DNA of 64,000 bases, taken from NCBI RefSeq assembly GCF_003970915.1, contig NZ_RXOF01000010.1, positions 62,001 through 126,000 of the forward strand, written 5' to 3'. Each line of letters begins with the position of its first letter. The stretch's first letter is position 1. A model generated the notes under the pieces. The model was not told where the DNA came from and searched no databases. It saw only the letters and a program-made list of their open reading frames with translations. Made by a program: the position numbers and the translations under genes. This stretch comes from Hymenobacter gummosus. Its GTDB lineage: Bacteria; Bacteroidota; Bacteroidia; Cytophagales; Hymenobacteraceae. This document shows positions 44,186-52,084 of the stretch, piece after piece.

Positions 44186-45955
44186 ATGACCCCAACCCTT
44201 ACCACGCCGCGCCCCTCCCAGGCGGGCCACCCCTCTTTAGGCGCCGCTGAGCGCCTCCTCCGCGGCCTGCGCCTGCTCGTGCTGCTGCTCGGGCTCAGCG
44301 CCCTGCTAAGCCCCGCGGCCCACGCCCTGCAGGGCAACGACAACTGCCACGACCCGTCGAGCATCGTCAAGGACGGCGGCAAGTACTGGATTTTCACCAC
44401 CGGCACGGGCATCTACGGCATGTACTCCACCGACCTGGTGAACTGGCAGTCCGGTTCGCGGCCGGTGTTTCTGGCCGGGCAGTACCCGAGCTGGATCAGC
44501 GGCAAGGTGCCCGGCTTCTCGGGTGACTTCTGGGCCCCGGAGTGCGTGTACCGCAACGGCAAGTTCTACCTGTACTACTCGGTGTCCACGTTCGGCTCCA
44601 GCGTGTCCACCATCGGGCTGGCCACGAACGTGACCCTGGACCCGGCCAGCCCCAACTACCAGTGGGTGGACCAGGGCGAGGTGGTGTCGAGCACCACGGG
44701 CAGCGCCTGCAACGCCATCGACCCGGCCGTGGTGACCGACGCCAGCGGCGGGCTGTGGATGAGCTACGGCTCGTTTTTCAAGGGCCTGGGGCTGATCAAG
44801 CTCGACGCCACCACCGGCAAACGCTCCGGCTCGGGCTTCTACTGGCTGGCCGGCAACGTGGCCGCCGACGGGGTGACGCGCAACAACAGCGGCAGCGAGG
44901 CGCCCTACATCGTGCGCAACGGCGGCTACTACTACTTATTCCTCAACAAGGGCGCCTGCTGCCAGGGCTCCAACAGCACCTACTACATTCAGGTGGGCCG
45001 CTCCACCAGCATCACCGGCCCCTACCTCGACCGCAACGGCGTGGATATGAACCGCAACGGCGGCACCACGCTCATTGCCACCCAGGGCAACTACGTCGGC
45101 CCCGGCCACGTGGGGCTGTTCATCGAAGGCGGAGCCAACTACCTCACGCACCACTACTACGACAGCAACCAGAACGGCCGCGCCCGCCTGAGCGTGGGCA
45201 ACCTGGGCTGGGACGCGGCGGCCTGGCCCTTCATCACCCGCGACTGGGTAGCTGCGGGCCGCTACACCCTCACCAACCAGAACAGCGGCCTGCTCTGGGA
45301 CGCCTGGGGCTGCACCGGCGCGCAGGGCCAGGCTATTGCCCAGGGCACCGCGGCCGGCCTCACCTGCCAGCAGTGGAACCTGACGCCCGTCGGCAACGGC
45401 GAGTACCGCATTACCTCGGCCGTGGGCGCCGGCCTGGCCGCCGACGTCATCGGCAACAGCCCCAACAACGGCGCCAAGCTGAACCTTTACCCCTACAGCG
45501 GGGCGGCCAACCAGCGCTTCAAAATCGAGCGGAGCAACAACGGCTACGTGCTGGCCTCCGTCAACGGCAACCGCGTGGTGGAAGTACCAGCCTGCGCCAC
45601 TACGGCCGGCGTGCAACTGGCCCTCTACGACTACCTCGGCAACGCCTGCCAGAAGTGGACCATAGCGCCGGCCACCGCGCCGCGCCCCCTGGCCACGGCC
45701 GCGCCCAAAACCAGCTTGTTCAGCGTGTACCCCAATCCGCTGACCGGCCGCCGCTTCGTGGTGGCGCTGGGTCCGGAGCTGGCCGCCGCTCCCGTCAGCA
45801 TCCGCCTGACTGACCTGCGCGGGCAGACGGTGTACGCCCGCCGCAGCGCCGGCGAAGTTGCCGTAGCGGTGGAAGCCGACCTGCCCGCTGGGCTCTACGT
45901 GCTGCATGTTGACGGCACGACGGGCAGCCAGACTCAGAAAGTCGTCGTGCCCTAA
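44186..45955 (+). CDS. GH43 endo-1,5-alpha-L-arabinanase with ricin-like and T9SS domains (arabinanase 2)
   Basis: 589 residues, domain order as in the gene at 34729: leader (to AAHALQ), GH43 propeller (about 50-350), ricin-like trefoil region (about 365-495) and T9SS sorting domain (LFSVYPNPLTGRRFVVAL to QKVVVP). Base Asp56 (CHDPSSIV), Asp179 (NAIDPAVV) and acid Glu238 (GSEAPYIV) are all conserved, unlike the altered Glu environment of the first copy. The two share long stretches, for example PNYQWVDQGEVVSS and GACCQGSNSTY, so they arose by duplication. This copy lies downstream of the symporter. It should be exported by T9SS and cut the arabinan backbone outside the cell. Confidence 0.88.
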   Translation: MTPTLTTPRPSQAGHPSLGAAERLLRGLRLLVLLLGLSALLSPAAHALQGNDNCHDPSSIVKDGGKYWIFTTGTGIYGMYSTDLVNWQSGSRPVFLAGQYPSWISGKVPGFSGDFWAPECVYRNGKFYLYYSVSTFGSSVSTIGLATNVTLDPASPNYQWVDQGEVVSSTTGSACNAIDPAVVTDASGGLWMSYGSFFKGLGLIKLDATTGKRSGSGFYWLAGNVAADGVTRNNSGSEAPYIVRNGGYYYLFLNKGACCQGSNSTYYIQVGRSTSITGPYLDRNGVDMNRNGGTTLIATQGNYVGPGHVGLFIEGGANYLTHHYYDSNQNGRARLSVGNLGWDAAAWPFITRDWVAAGRYTLTNQNSGLLWDAWGCTGAQGQAIAQGTAAGLTCQQWNLTPVGNGEYRITSAVGAGLAADVIGNSPNNGAKLNLYPYSGAANQRFKIERSNNGYVLASVNGNRVVEVPACATTAGVQLALYDYLGNACQKWTIAPATAPRPLATAAPKTSLFSVYPNPLTGRRFVVALGPELAAAPVSIRLTDLRGQTVYARRSAGEVAVAVEADLPAGLYVLHVDGTTGSQTQKVVVP

Positions 45956-45966
45956 GCCTCCCTTCC

Positions 45967-46032
45967 GACCGGGCTGCGCCCCGCGGTAGCGGCAATACAT
46001 GGGACCCGCTGACGGCGGGGCGCGGCCCGGTC
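45967..46032 (+). terminator. 18-bp inverted repeat after arabinanase 2
   Basis: Arms 45967-45984 and 46015-46032 match at 17 of 18 positions (GACCGGGC and complement at the ends), with a 30-nt loop, 11 bp past the stop codon. CAAAAGGCC follows, so it is a weak terminator candidate or an mRNA-end stabiliser. Confidence 0.45.
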
Positions 46033-46073
46033 AAAAGGCCTTTCTAGCCATTTGACGCACGGTGTGGCTGGCC

Positions 46074-46147
46074 TGTAGCGCGGGCTTGAGCCCGCGTCCG
46101 CGTGAACGAAATCGGCCGAACGGACGCGGGCTCAAGCCCGCGCTACA
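46074..46147. repeat. 27-bp inverted repeat (TGTAGCGCGGGCTTGAGCCC type), upstream copy
   Basis: Perfect arms at 46074-46100 and 46121-46147 with a 20-nt loop. Each arm itself contains a short palindrome (GCGGGCTTGAGCCCGC). A second copy of the element lies at 48165-48248, so the two flank the GH27 gene. Confidence 0.8.
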
Positions 46148-46179
46148 TAGTTTGCGAAACCCCTATAAACGTTTGCTCC

Positions 46180-48051
46180 ATGACCGTATCCTTGTCTCGT
46201 TGCTGCTGGAGCGCCGCGCTGTGGCTAAGCGCGGCCGCGCCGCTGCTGGCCCAGTCGGCTCCGGCCCAGTCGGACTTTCACCGGTGGGCGCCCGCGCCGC
46301 CGATGGGCTGGAACAGCTGGGACTGTTACGGCCCGACCGTGACCGAGACGGAGGTGCGCGCCAACGCCGACTACATGGCCCGCCACCTCAAGCCCTTCGG
46401 CTGGGAGTACGTGGTGGTCGACATTCGCTGGTACGTGGGCAACGACACGGCCCACGGCTACAACGAGCGGGACCCGGCCTGGAACATCGACGCCTACGGC
46501 CGCTTCGTGCCCGCGCCGAACCGCTTTCCGTCGGCCGCCGGCGGGCAGGGATTCAAACCCCTGGCCGATTACCTGCACAGCAAGGGCCTCAAGCTGGGCA
46601 TCCACCTCATGCGCGGCGTGCCGGTGGTGGCCGTGCAGCGCCGGCTGCCCGTGCTCGGCACGCAGGTCACGGCCGCCGACATCTACTCCCCGGAAGGGCA
46701 GGCGGGCTGGCTGCGCGACATGTACACCGTGGTGGCCGGGCGCCCCGGCGCGCAGGCGTACTACAACTCCCTGTTTCAGCTCTACGCCGGCTGGGGCGTG
46801 GATTTCGTGAAAGTCGACGACCTGTCCTCGCCCTACCACCGGGCCGAGGTGGAAATGATCCGCCGGGCCATTGACAGCTGCGGGCGGCCCATCGTGCTCA
46901 GCACCTCGCCCGGCGAGACGCCCATCGGCGAGGCCCGGCACGTGCAGCAGCACGCCAACATGTGGCGCACCGTGGGCGACTTCTGGGACTCCTGGGAGCA
47001 GCTCAAGGAGCACTTCGCCGTGTGCCAGCGCTGGGCGCCCTACAGCCGCCCCGGCGCCTACCCCGACGCCGACATGCTCCCACTGGGCCGCATTGGCATC
47101 CGGGCCGAGCGCGGCGACGACCGCCGCACCCGCTTCAGCCGCGACGAACAGCTCACGCTGATGACGCTGTGGAGCATCTTCCGCTCCCCGCTGATGTTTG
47201 GCGGTGACTTGCCCAGCAACGACCCGTTTACCCTCGCCCTGCTCACCAACCGCGAAGTGCTGGCCGTGAATCAGCGCAGCACCCACAACCGCCAGCTGTT
47301 TCGCCGCGACGACCTGGTGGCCTGGACCGCCGACGACCCGCAGACCGGCGACAAGTTTCTGGCCGTCTTCAACGCCCAGGACCAGCAGCTGGCCCCGTCC
47401 GCCGAAGCCGCCTGGGCCAGCCCCGTCGTGACGCGCCAGACGCCCGGCCAGGCCGTGGCGGTAGACGTGGACCTGACCGGGGCCCGCAGGCTCTACCTGA
47501 ACGTGCGCGACGGCGGCGACGACATTGCCTGGGACCACGCCGACTGGCTCAGTCCCACGCTGCTGCAGCACGGCCAGCCGGTGCCGCTCAGCAGCCTGAC
47601 CTGGCAAAGCGCCGACGCCGGCTGGGGCAAGGTGACAGTCGATAAAAGCGTATCGGGCGCGGAGCTACGGGTGGGCGGGCAGGCTTACGCCCACGGCCTG
47701 GGCACCCACGCCAACTCCATGATTGTGTACGAGCTGCCGCCGGGCGTCACCCGCTTCCAGGCCACGGCCGGGCTCGACCAGGCCGGCGCTGCCCAGAATA
47801 CCGGCGGCACGGTGCAGTTCCTAGTCTTCACCCAGAACCCCTACCGCCCCATGCCAGCCGACTCGATCCGCGTGCCGGTCCGGCTGGCCGAGCTGGGCCT
47901 CAGCGGCCCCTGCACCGTGCGCGACCTGTGGAGTGGCAAGTCCGTCGGCACCATGACGACGGGCGAATTTGCGCCCTACGTGCGCCGGCACGGGGCGCGG
48001 CTCTACCGCTTGTCGGCCGTCAAGAAAACCACCTCGAAACCCAAGCGCTAA
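46180..48051 (+). CDS. GH27 alpha-galactosidase or beta-L-arabinopyranosidase with NPCBM-like domain
   Basis: 623 residues from the ATG at 46180 (an upstream in-frame ATG lies inside a repeat). Leader ends LLAQSAPAQ. The GH27 barrel starts PPMGWNSWDCYGPTVTE; the nucleophile is Asp213 in DFVKVDDLSSP and the probable acid/base Asp298 in AYPDADMLPLGRI. A beta-sandwich of the barrel family follows, and a NPCBM-like segment (GWGKVTVDKS, HGLGTHANSMIVYEL, about 500-580) is near the end. GH27 contains both alpha-galactosidases and beta-L-arabinopyranosidases; the local pathway makes either plausible, as with the GH97 enzyme. The gene stands alone between two copies of the same inverted repeat. Confidence 0.87.
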   Translation: MTVSLSRCCWSAALWLSAAAPLLAQSAPAQSDFHRWAPAPPMGWNSWDCYGPTVTETEVRANADYMARHLKPFGWEYVVVDIRWYVGNDTAHGYNERDPAWNIDAYGRFVPAPNRFPSAAGGQGFKPLADYLHSKGLKLGIHLMRGVPVVAVQRRLPVLGTQVTAADIYSPEGQAGWLRDMYTVVAGRPGAQAYYNSLFQLYAGWGVDFVKVDDLSSPYHRAEVEMIRRAIDSCGRPIVLSTSPGETPIGEARHVQQHANMWRTVGDFWDSWEQLKEHFAVCQRWAPYSRPGAYPDADMLPLGRIGIRAERGDDRRTRFSRDEQLTLMTLWSIFRSPLMFGGDLPSNDPFTLALLTNREVLAVNQRSTHNRQLFRRDDLVAWTADDPQTGDKFLAVFNAQDQQLAPSAEAAWASPVVTRQTPGQAVAVDVDLTGARRLYLNVRDGGDDIAWDHADWLSPTLLQHGQPVPLSSLTWQSADAGWGKVTVDKSVSGAELRVGGQAYAHGLGTHANSMIVYELPPGVTRFQATAGLDQAGAAQNTGGTVQFLVFTQNPYRPMPADSIRVPVRLAELGLSGPCTVRDLWSGKSVGTMTTGEFAPYVRRHGARLYRLSAVKKTTSKPKR

Positions 48052-48094
48052 GGCTCGTCTTTGCTCCGGCGCATTGCTGTTAGCTCACACCAGT

Positions 48095-48127
48095 TCGTCG
48101 TGTGGAGCTTGTCGAGACATCTCGCTT
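48095..48127. repeat. GTCATG-type dispersed repeat fragment
   Basis: Contains GGAGCTTGTCGAGACATCTC, matching the arm at 1280-1316 with changes at the outer end (GTCGTGTG in place of GTCATGTC). Confidence 0.6.
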
Positions 48128-48164
48128 AGGTAACCCCAAGTTGCACATCGATTGGGCCGCTGAA

Positions 48165-48248
48165 TGTAGCGCGGGCTTCAGCCCGCGTCCGCATGGGGGC
48201 GTCCAGCCAATTTCGGCCTGCCGGACGCGGGCTGAAGCCCGCGCTACA
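48165..48248. repeat. 27-bp inverted repeat (TGTAGCGCGGGCT type), downstream copy
   Basis: Perfect arms 48165-48191 and 48222-48248, 30-nt loop. Same element as 46074-46147, with paired compensating changes inside the arm (TTCAGCC for TTGAGCC), which keep the hairpin intact. Confidence 0.8.
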
Positions 48249-48385
48249 GCCGCGCTAGCGCCGGATTCATCAAGCCGCAACTTGGAGTAGGTAGTATTAT
48301 TCCCTCTGAACGAGTAAGCTGTTACAGACGTCAGCACGCAAGATTGGCTAGCGCCTTCCCTCGGGCCCTCGACTGCGCTTAGCAT

Positions 48386-48444
48386 GACGGCCGAAAGGCC
48401 CCAACGAAGCGGTAGAGATGCTTCGACTCCGCTCAGGGTGACGC
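48386..48444. repeat. GTCATG-type dispersed repeat
   Basis: GACGGCCGAAAGGCC hairpin followed by the AACGAAGCGGTAGAGATGCT segment and CCGCTCAGGGTGACG, related to the 50-bp arms at 51816-52020. Confidence 0.6.
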
Positions 48445-48467
48445 ATACCTTGGATGCAAACCAACTT

Positions 48468-48512
48468 AAAACAAAAGCGCGACGGCCTGAACTGGCCGCC
48501 GCGCTTTCGTTT
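48468..48512 (-). terminator. intrinsic terminator of the tkt-tal operon
   Basis: Arms 48474-48487 and 48494-48507 form a 14-bp stem with one A-C mismatch and a 6-nt loop. Read on the minus strand it is followed by TTGTTTT. It lies 26 bp past the transaldolase stop. Confidence 0.75.
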
Positions 48513-48532
48513 TGAATCAGTTTGGTGCAACG

Positions 48533-49690
48533 TTATCCGGCCATCTGATTTTCCGGTTCGGCCAGAGCCTGCTGCCGCTGCGCTTCCAGCACCGCCAGCA
48601 GCTTGCCGAAGGGCTCGGTAAACTTCTGTTCTCCCTCGCGCTCCAGCTGCTGGGCCGCGGCTTCCAGGTCGATACCGAGTTGCCGCAGGCCGTCCAGCAC
48701 GTCTAGGGGCAGGGGCTCGGCGAGGCGGGCGGCCGGCTGGCCCTTGGCGCGGTATAGGTCCAGCGTTTCCACCGGGATGGTGTTGACGGTATCGGGGCCG
48801 ATGAGTGCCTCTACGTACTTCAAGTCGTCGTAGCGCGGGTTTTTGTTGCCGGTGCTGGCCCAAAGCAGGCGCTGGGGCCGGGCACCGTAGGCCTGCAGGG
48901 TCTGCCAGCGCGGGCCGGCCACGATTTCCCGGTACACCTGGTAGGCTTCCTTGGCGCTGGCAATGGCCACCTGACCGACCAGTTGCCCGGCCAGCTCCGC
49001 ATTGGGGCCGCCGGCCGCGGCCAGCTGTTCCAGCTGCGGATCCAGCAGCACGTCGATGCGCGAGAGGAAAAAGCTGGCTACCGAGTCGAGGCGCTGCACG
49101 TGCTGGCCCATCTGCACCCGGTCCTCCAAGCCGGCCTGGTAGGCCTTGGCCACGGCCCGGTACCGCTCCACGCTGAAAATCAGCGTCACGTTCACGTTCA
49201 CCCCGGCCGCAATGAGCTGGCGGATGGCGGGCAGCCCGGCGGCGGTGGCCGGCACCTTGATCATCAGGTTGGGCCGGTCAACGGTCCGCCAGTAGTGCAG
49301 GCCCTCGGCTACGGTGCCAGCCGTGTCGTGGATCAGCGCGGGCGACACTTCCAGGCTCACGTAGCCGTCGGCGCCGTAGTCGGGCTGGTCGTAGAGCGGG
49401 CGCAGCAGGTCGCAGGCCCGCTGCACGTCGGCCACGGCCAGCGCGGCGTAGATCTGCTCGGCCGAGTGGCCCTGCCGGGCCAGCGTGCGGATGTCGGCGG
49501 CGTAGTCCTGGCTGCCGGCAATGGCCTTTTCGAAGATGGCGGGGTTGGACGTCACGCCGCGCAGCCCGTCCTCGTCGACGAGGCGCTGCAGCTCGCCGTT
49601 GTGCAAAATGTTGCGGCGGATGTAATCCAGCCAGATGCTCTGCCCGAAGCCGTGTACGGCCCGGAGCGGGTTCATGGACGCAGTGGTCAT
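48533..49690 (-). CDS. tal: transaldolase
   Basis: 385 residues from the ATG at 49688-49690 (a TTG one codon earlier is also possible). The class I aldolase barrel shows LDYIRRNILHNGELQRLV, GVTSNPAIFEKAIAGS, DGYVSLEVSP, NLMIKVPAT (Schiff-base lysine), VNVTLIFSVERY and LLWASTGNKNPRYDDLKYV. This is the longer Tal subgroup often encoded next to transketolase. It transfers a dihydroxyacetone unit between sedoheptulose 7-phosphate and glyceraldehyde 3-phosphate. It begins 24 bp after the transketolase stop, so the two form an operon. In this place it would relieve the pentose phosphate load from arabinose breakdown. Confidence 0.94.
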   Translation of the reverse strand: MTTASMNPLRAVHGFGQSIWLDYIRRNILHNGELQRLVDEDGLRGVTSNPAIFEKAIAGSQDYAADIRTLARQGHSAEQIYAALAVADVQRACDLLRPLYDQPDYGADGYVSLEVSPALIHDTAGTVAEGLHYWRTVDRPNLMIKVPATAAGLPAIRQLIAAGVNVNVTLIFSVERYRAVAKAYQAGLEDRVQMGQHVQRLDSVASFFLSRIDVLLDPQLEQLAAAGGPNAELAGQLVGQVAIASAKEAYQVYREIVAGPRWQTLQAYGARPQRLLWASTGNKNPRYDDLKYVEALIGPDTVNTIPVETLDLYRAKGQPAARLAEPLPLDVLDGLRQLGIDLEAAAQQLEREGEQKFTEPFGKLLAVLEAQRQQALAEPENQMAG

Positions 49691-49714
49691 CAAAGGGAAG
49701 AATGGGTAAGCAAA

Positions 49715-51766
49715 TCAGGACAGCATTTCCTTGGGCGCGACGCCGGCCGGCTCGCCCCGCAGCACCTGCCGGGCCTGCTGCACCACGTTGTCGACGGTAA
49801 AGCCGAAGTACGCCAGCACCTCCTCGCCCGGACCGGAGGCGCCGAAGCTGTTTAAAGCCACCACGGTGCCCTCGTCACCGGCGTACTTGTGCCAGCCCAT
49901 GGGCGAGCCGGCTTCGATGGCCACCCGCGCCCGCACGGCCGGCGGCAGCACCTGCTGGCGGTAGCTCCGGTCCTGCTGCTCAAACAGCTCCCAAGACGGC
50001 ATGCTGACCACCCGCGTCGGGGTGCCCCCGGCTTCCAGCCGTTCTTGCGCCTGCAGGGCCAGCGCTACTTCCGAGCCCGTGCCCAGCAGCAGCAGTTGGG
50101 GCTGCCCGCCCGCCGCTTCCCGCAAAACGTAGGCGCCCCGGGCCACGCCTTCGCGGGCCGAGCCGAACTGGCTTTGGTCGAGCACGGGCAGCTTCTGGCG
50201 CGAGAGAATGAGTACCACCGGCGACTTGGGCGTGGTCAGGGCCACGCGCCAGGCTTCCACGGTTTCGTTGGCGTCGGCCGGGCGCAGCACCACGATGTTG
50301 GGAATGCTGCGCAGGGCGGCCACCTGCTCCACCGGCTGGTGGGTGGGGCCGTCTTCGCCCAGGGCAATGCTGTCGTGGGTAAACACGAAGGTGGCGGCCG
50401 ACTCGGCCAGGGCCGTCAGGCGGATGGCGCCGCGCATGTAGTCGGAAAAGGTGAGGAAGGTGCCGCCGTAGGGATGCACGCCGCCGTGCTGGGCCAGGCC
50501 GTTCAGGGCCGCGCCCATGGCGTGCTCACGCACGCCCCACCACACGTTGCTGTGCTCGTAGCTCCCGGGCTGAAAGCTTAGGTCCCCGCCGGTGGGCATT
50601 TCGTTGGAGCTGGCCAGGTCGGCCGAGCCGCCGAACAGGTAGGGCACGGTTTGCTTGAGGGCGTTAAGGGCCTTGCCCGAGGCCTGGCGGGTGGCCAGGG
50701 CGCCGTCGGCGGCGGTAAAGACGGGCAACGAGGCGTCCCAGCCCGCAGGGAGTTCCCCCGCGAACGAAGCCCGGAACAGTTCCCACTCCGCTTGGAACTT
50801 CTGCCGGTACGCCTCTGATTGCCCTTGCCATTCGGCCTGCAAGGCGGCCCCGCGACGGCCGGCCTCGGCCAAGTGTTCCCGCACCTCGGCGGGCACCACG
50901 AAGGAGGCCTCGGGGTCGAAGCCGAAAAATGCCTTGGCCTGGCGCAGGTTGTCGGGGCCCAGCGGGGAGCCGTGCACCTTGCTGCTGCCCTGCTGCGGCG
51001 AACCGAAGCCGATGATGGTCTTGACGGAAATCAGCGAGGGCCGCGTGGTTTCGGCCTGCGCCGCCCGAATGGCCGCCTCAATGGCGTCCAGATCGTTGCC
51101 GTCGGCTACGCGCTGGGTATGCCAGCCGTAGGCCGCGAAGCGGGCCAGCGCGTCCTCGGTGTACGAGAGGCTGGTGGGCCCGTCGAGGCTGATGTCGTTG
51201 TCGTCGTAGAGGTAGATGAGCTTGCCCAGCTGCAGGTGCCCGGCCAGCGAAGCGGCCTCAGCCGCCACGCCCTCCATCAGGTCCCCGTCGCTGACGATGG
51301 CGTAGGTGTAGTGGTCCATGAGCGCGTGGCCGGGGCGGTTGTACACCGCGGCCAGGTGCGCCTCGGCCATGGCCATGCCCACGCCGTTGGCGAAGCCCTG
51401 GCCCAGCGGCCCGGTCGTCACTTCCACGCCCGGCGTCATATTGCTCTCGGGGTGGCCCGGGGTGCGGGAGTGCAGCTGCCGGAAAGCCTTCAGCTCGTCG
51501 AGCGAAAGGTCGTAGCCGTACAGGTGCAGCAGGCTGTAAAGCAGCGCCGAGCCGTGCCCGGCCGACAGCACGAACCGGTCCCGGTTGGGCCACTGGGGGC
51601 CCTGCGGGTTGAAGCGCAGAAAGCGCGAGAACAGCACGTAGGCCATGGGCGCCGCGCCCAAGGGCAGGCCCGGGTGGCCGGAGCCTGCCGCCTGCACCAT
51701 GTCCACCGACAGCAGCCGGATGGTGTTGACGCTGCGCTCCGCCAGGGAAGTCGAGGTGTGAGTCAT
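49715..51766 (-). CDS. tkt: transketolase
   Basis: 683 residues. It moves two-carbon units between xylulose 5-phosphate and ribose 5-phosphate or erythrose 4-phosphate, using thiamine diphosphate. Key parts: [52 protein letters not shown], the cofactor motif [18 protein letters not shown] to [21 protein letters not shown]-type [15 protein letters not shown], and [20 protein letters not shown]. Length is typical of bacterial Tkt. The start is the ATG at 51764-51766. The upstream gap carries an operator (52048-52061) identical to those of the arabinan genes, suggesting co-regulation with arabinose supply rather than housekeeping use only. Confidence 0.95.
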   Translation of the reverse strand: MTHTSTSLAERSVNTIRLLSVDMVQAAGSGHPGLPLGAAPMAYVLFSRFLRFNPQGPQWPNRDRFVLSAGHGSALLYSLLHLYGYDLSLDELKAFRQLHSRTPGHPESNMTPGVEVTTGPLGQGFANGVGMAMAEAHLAAVYNRPGHALMDHYTYAIVSDGDLMEGVAAEAASLAGHLQLGKLIYLYDDNDISLDGPTSLSYTEDALARFAAYGWHTQRVADGNDLDAIEAAIRAAQAETTRPSLISVKTIIGFGSPQQGSSKVHGSPLGPDNLRQAKAFFGFDPEASFVVPAEVREHLAEAGRRGAALQAEWQGQSEAYRQKFQAEWELFRASFAGELPAGWDASLPVFTAADGALATRQASGKALNALKQTVPYLFGGSADLASSNEMPTGGDLSFQPGSYEHSNVWWGVREHAMGAALNGLAQHGGVHPYGGTFLTFSDYMRGAIRLTALAESAATFVFTHDSIALGEDGPTHQPVEQVAALRSIPNIVVLRPADANETVEAWRVALTTPKSPVVLILSRQKLPVLDQSQFGSAREGVARGAYVLREAAGGQPQLLLLGTGSEVALALQAQERLEAGGTPTRVVSMPSWELFEQQDRSYRQQVLPPAVRARVAIEAGSPMGWHKYAGDEGTVVALNSFGASGPGEEVLAYFGFTVDNVVQQARQVLRGEPAGVAPKEMLS

Positions 51767-51815
51767 AGCATTAGGGGGAAGAAGGTCGGGAAAACGAGTA
51801 ACGAGCTGGCTGCTT

Positions 51816-52020
51816 GTTGACCGTCATGCTGAGCTTGTCGAAGCATCTCTACCGCTTCGTTGGGCGCCTCACGTGCGCCTCACCCCCGGCCCCCTCTCCG
51901 AAAAAGGAGAGGGGGAGCCGGACGAAGCGGGAAAGAGTGGCTTCATTTGAAATGACGTTCTGGTCCTGATGCCCAACGAAGCGGTAGAGATGCTTCGACA
52001 AGCTCAGCATGACGGTCAAC
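51816..52020. repeat. 50-bp perfect inverted repeat enclosing another repeat
   Basis: Arms 51816-51865 and 51971-52020 are exact reverse complements over 50 bp. The arms contain the GTCATGCTGAGCTTGTCGAA core. The 105-bp interior holds a C-rich palindromic repeat. Confidence 0.82.
51877..51919. repeat. dispersed C-rich palindromic repeat, copy 6 (nested)
   Basis: GCCTCACCCCCGGCC ... GGAGAGGGGGAGCC, same orientation as copy 2. It sits inside the 50-bp inverted repeat, showing that one repeat family can insert into or expand within the other. Confidence 0.75.
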
Positions 52021-52047
52021 AGGCCACAAAGACTGACCAAAAGCAAA

Positions 52048-52061
52048 CACAAACGATTGTG
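52048..52061 (+). promoter_or_regulatory. LacI-type operator upstream of tkt-tal
   Basis: CACAAACGATTGTG within the longer palindrome AAACACAA...TTGTGTTT (52045-52064), the longest symmetric context of any site in the window. It is 282 bp upstream of the tkt start and 24 bp beyond the 3' end of the arabinanase gene, which is transcribed in the same direction. Confidence 0.72.
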
Positions 52062-52084
52062 TTTACGAGGCAAAAAAAACGCGG

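Larger units (their letters stand above)
48052..48532. other. gene-free spacer packed with repeats
   Basis: The 481-bp gap between convergent genes contains GTCATG-type repeats (48095-48127 and 48386-48444), the TGTAGCGC inverted repeat (48165-48248), and the tal terminator (48474-48507). I see no gene. Confidence 0.6.
51767..52084. other. repeat-filled regulatory gap upstream of tkt
   Basis: The 318-bp gap has a nested structure: a 50-bp perfect inverted repeat (51816-51865 and 51971-52020) enclosing a copy of the C-rich palindromic repeat (51877-51919), then the operator at 52048-52061. No gene is seen. The promoter of tkt must read through or start within the repeats. Confidence 0.6.
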
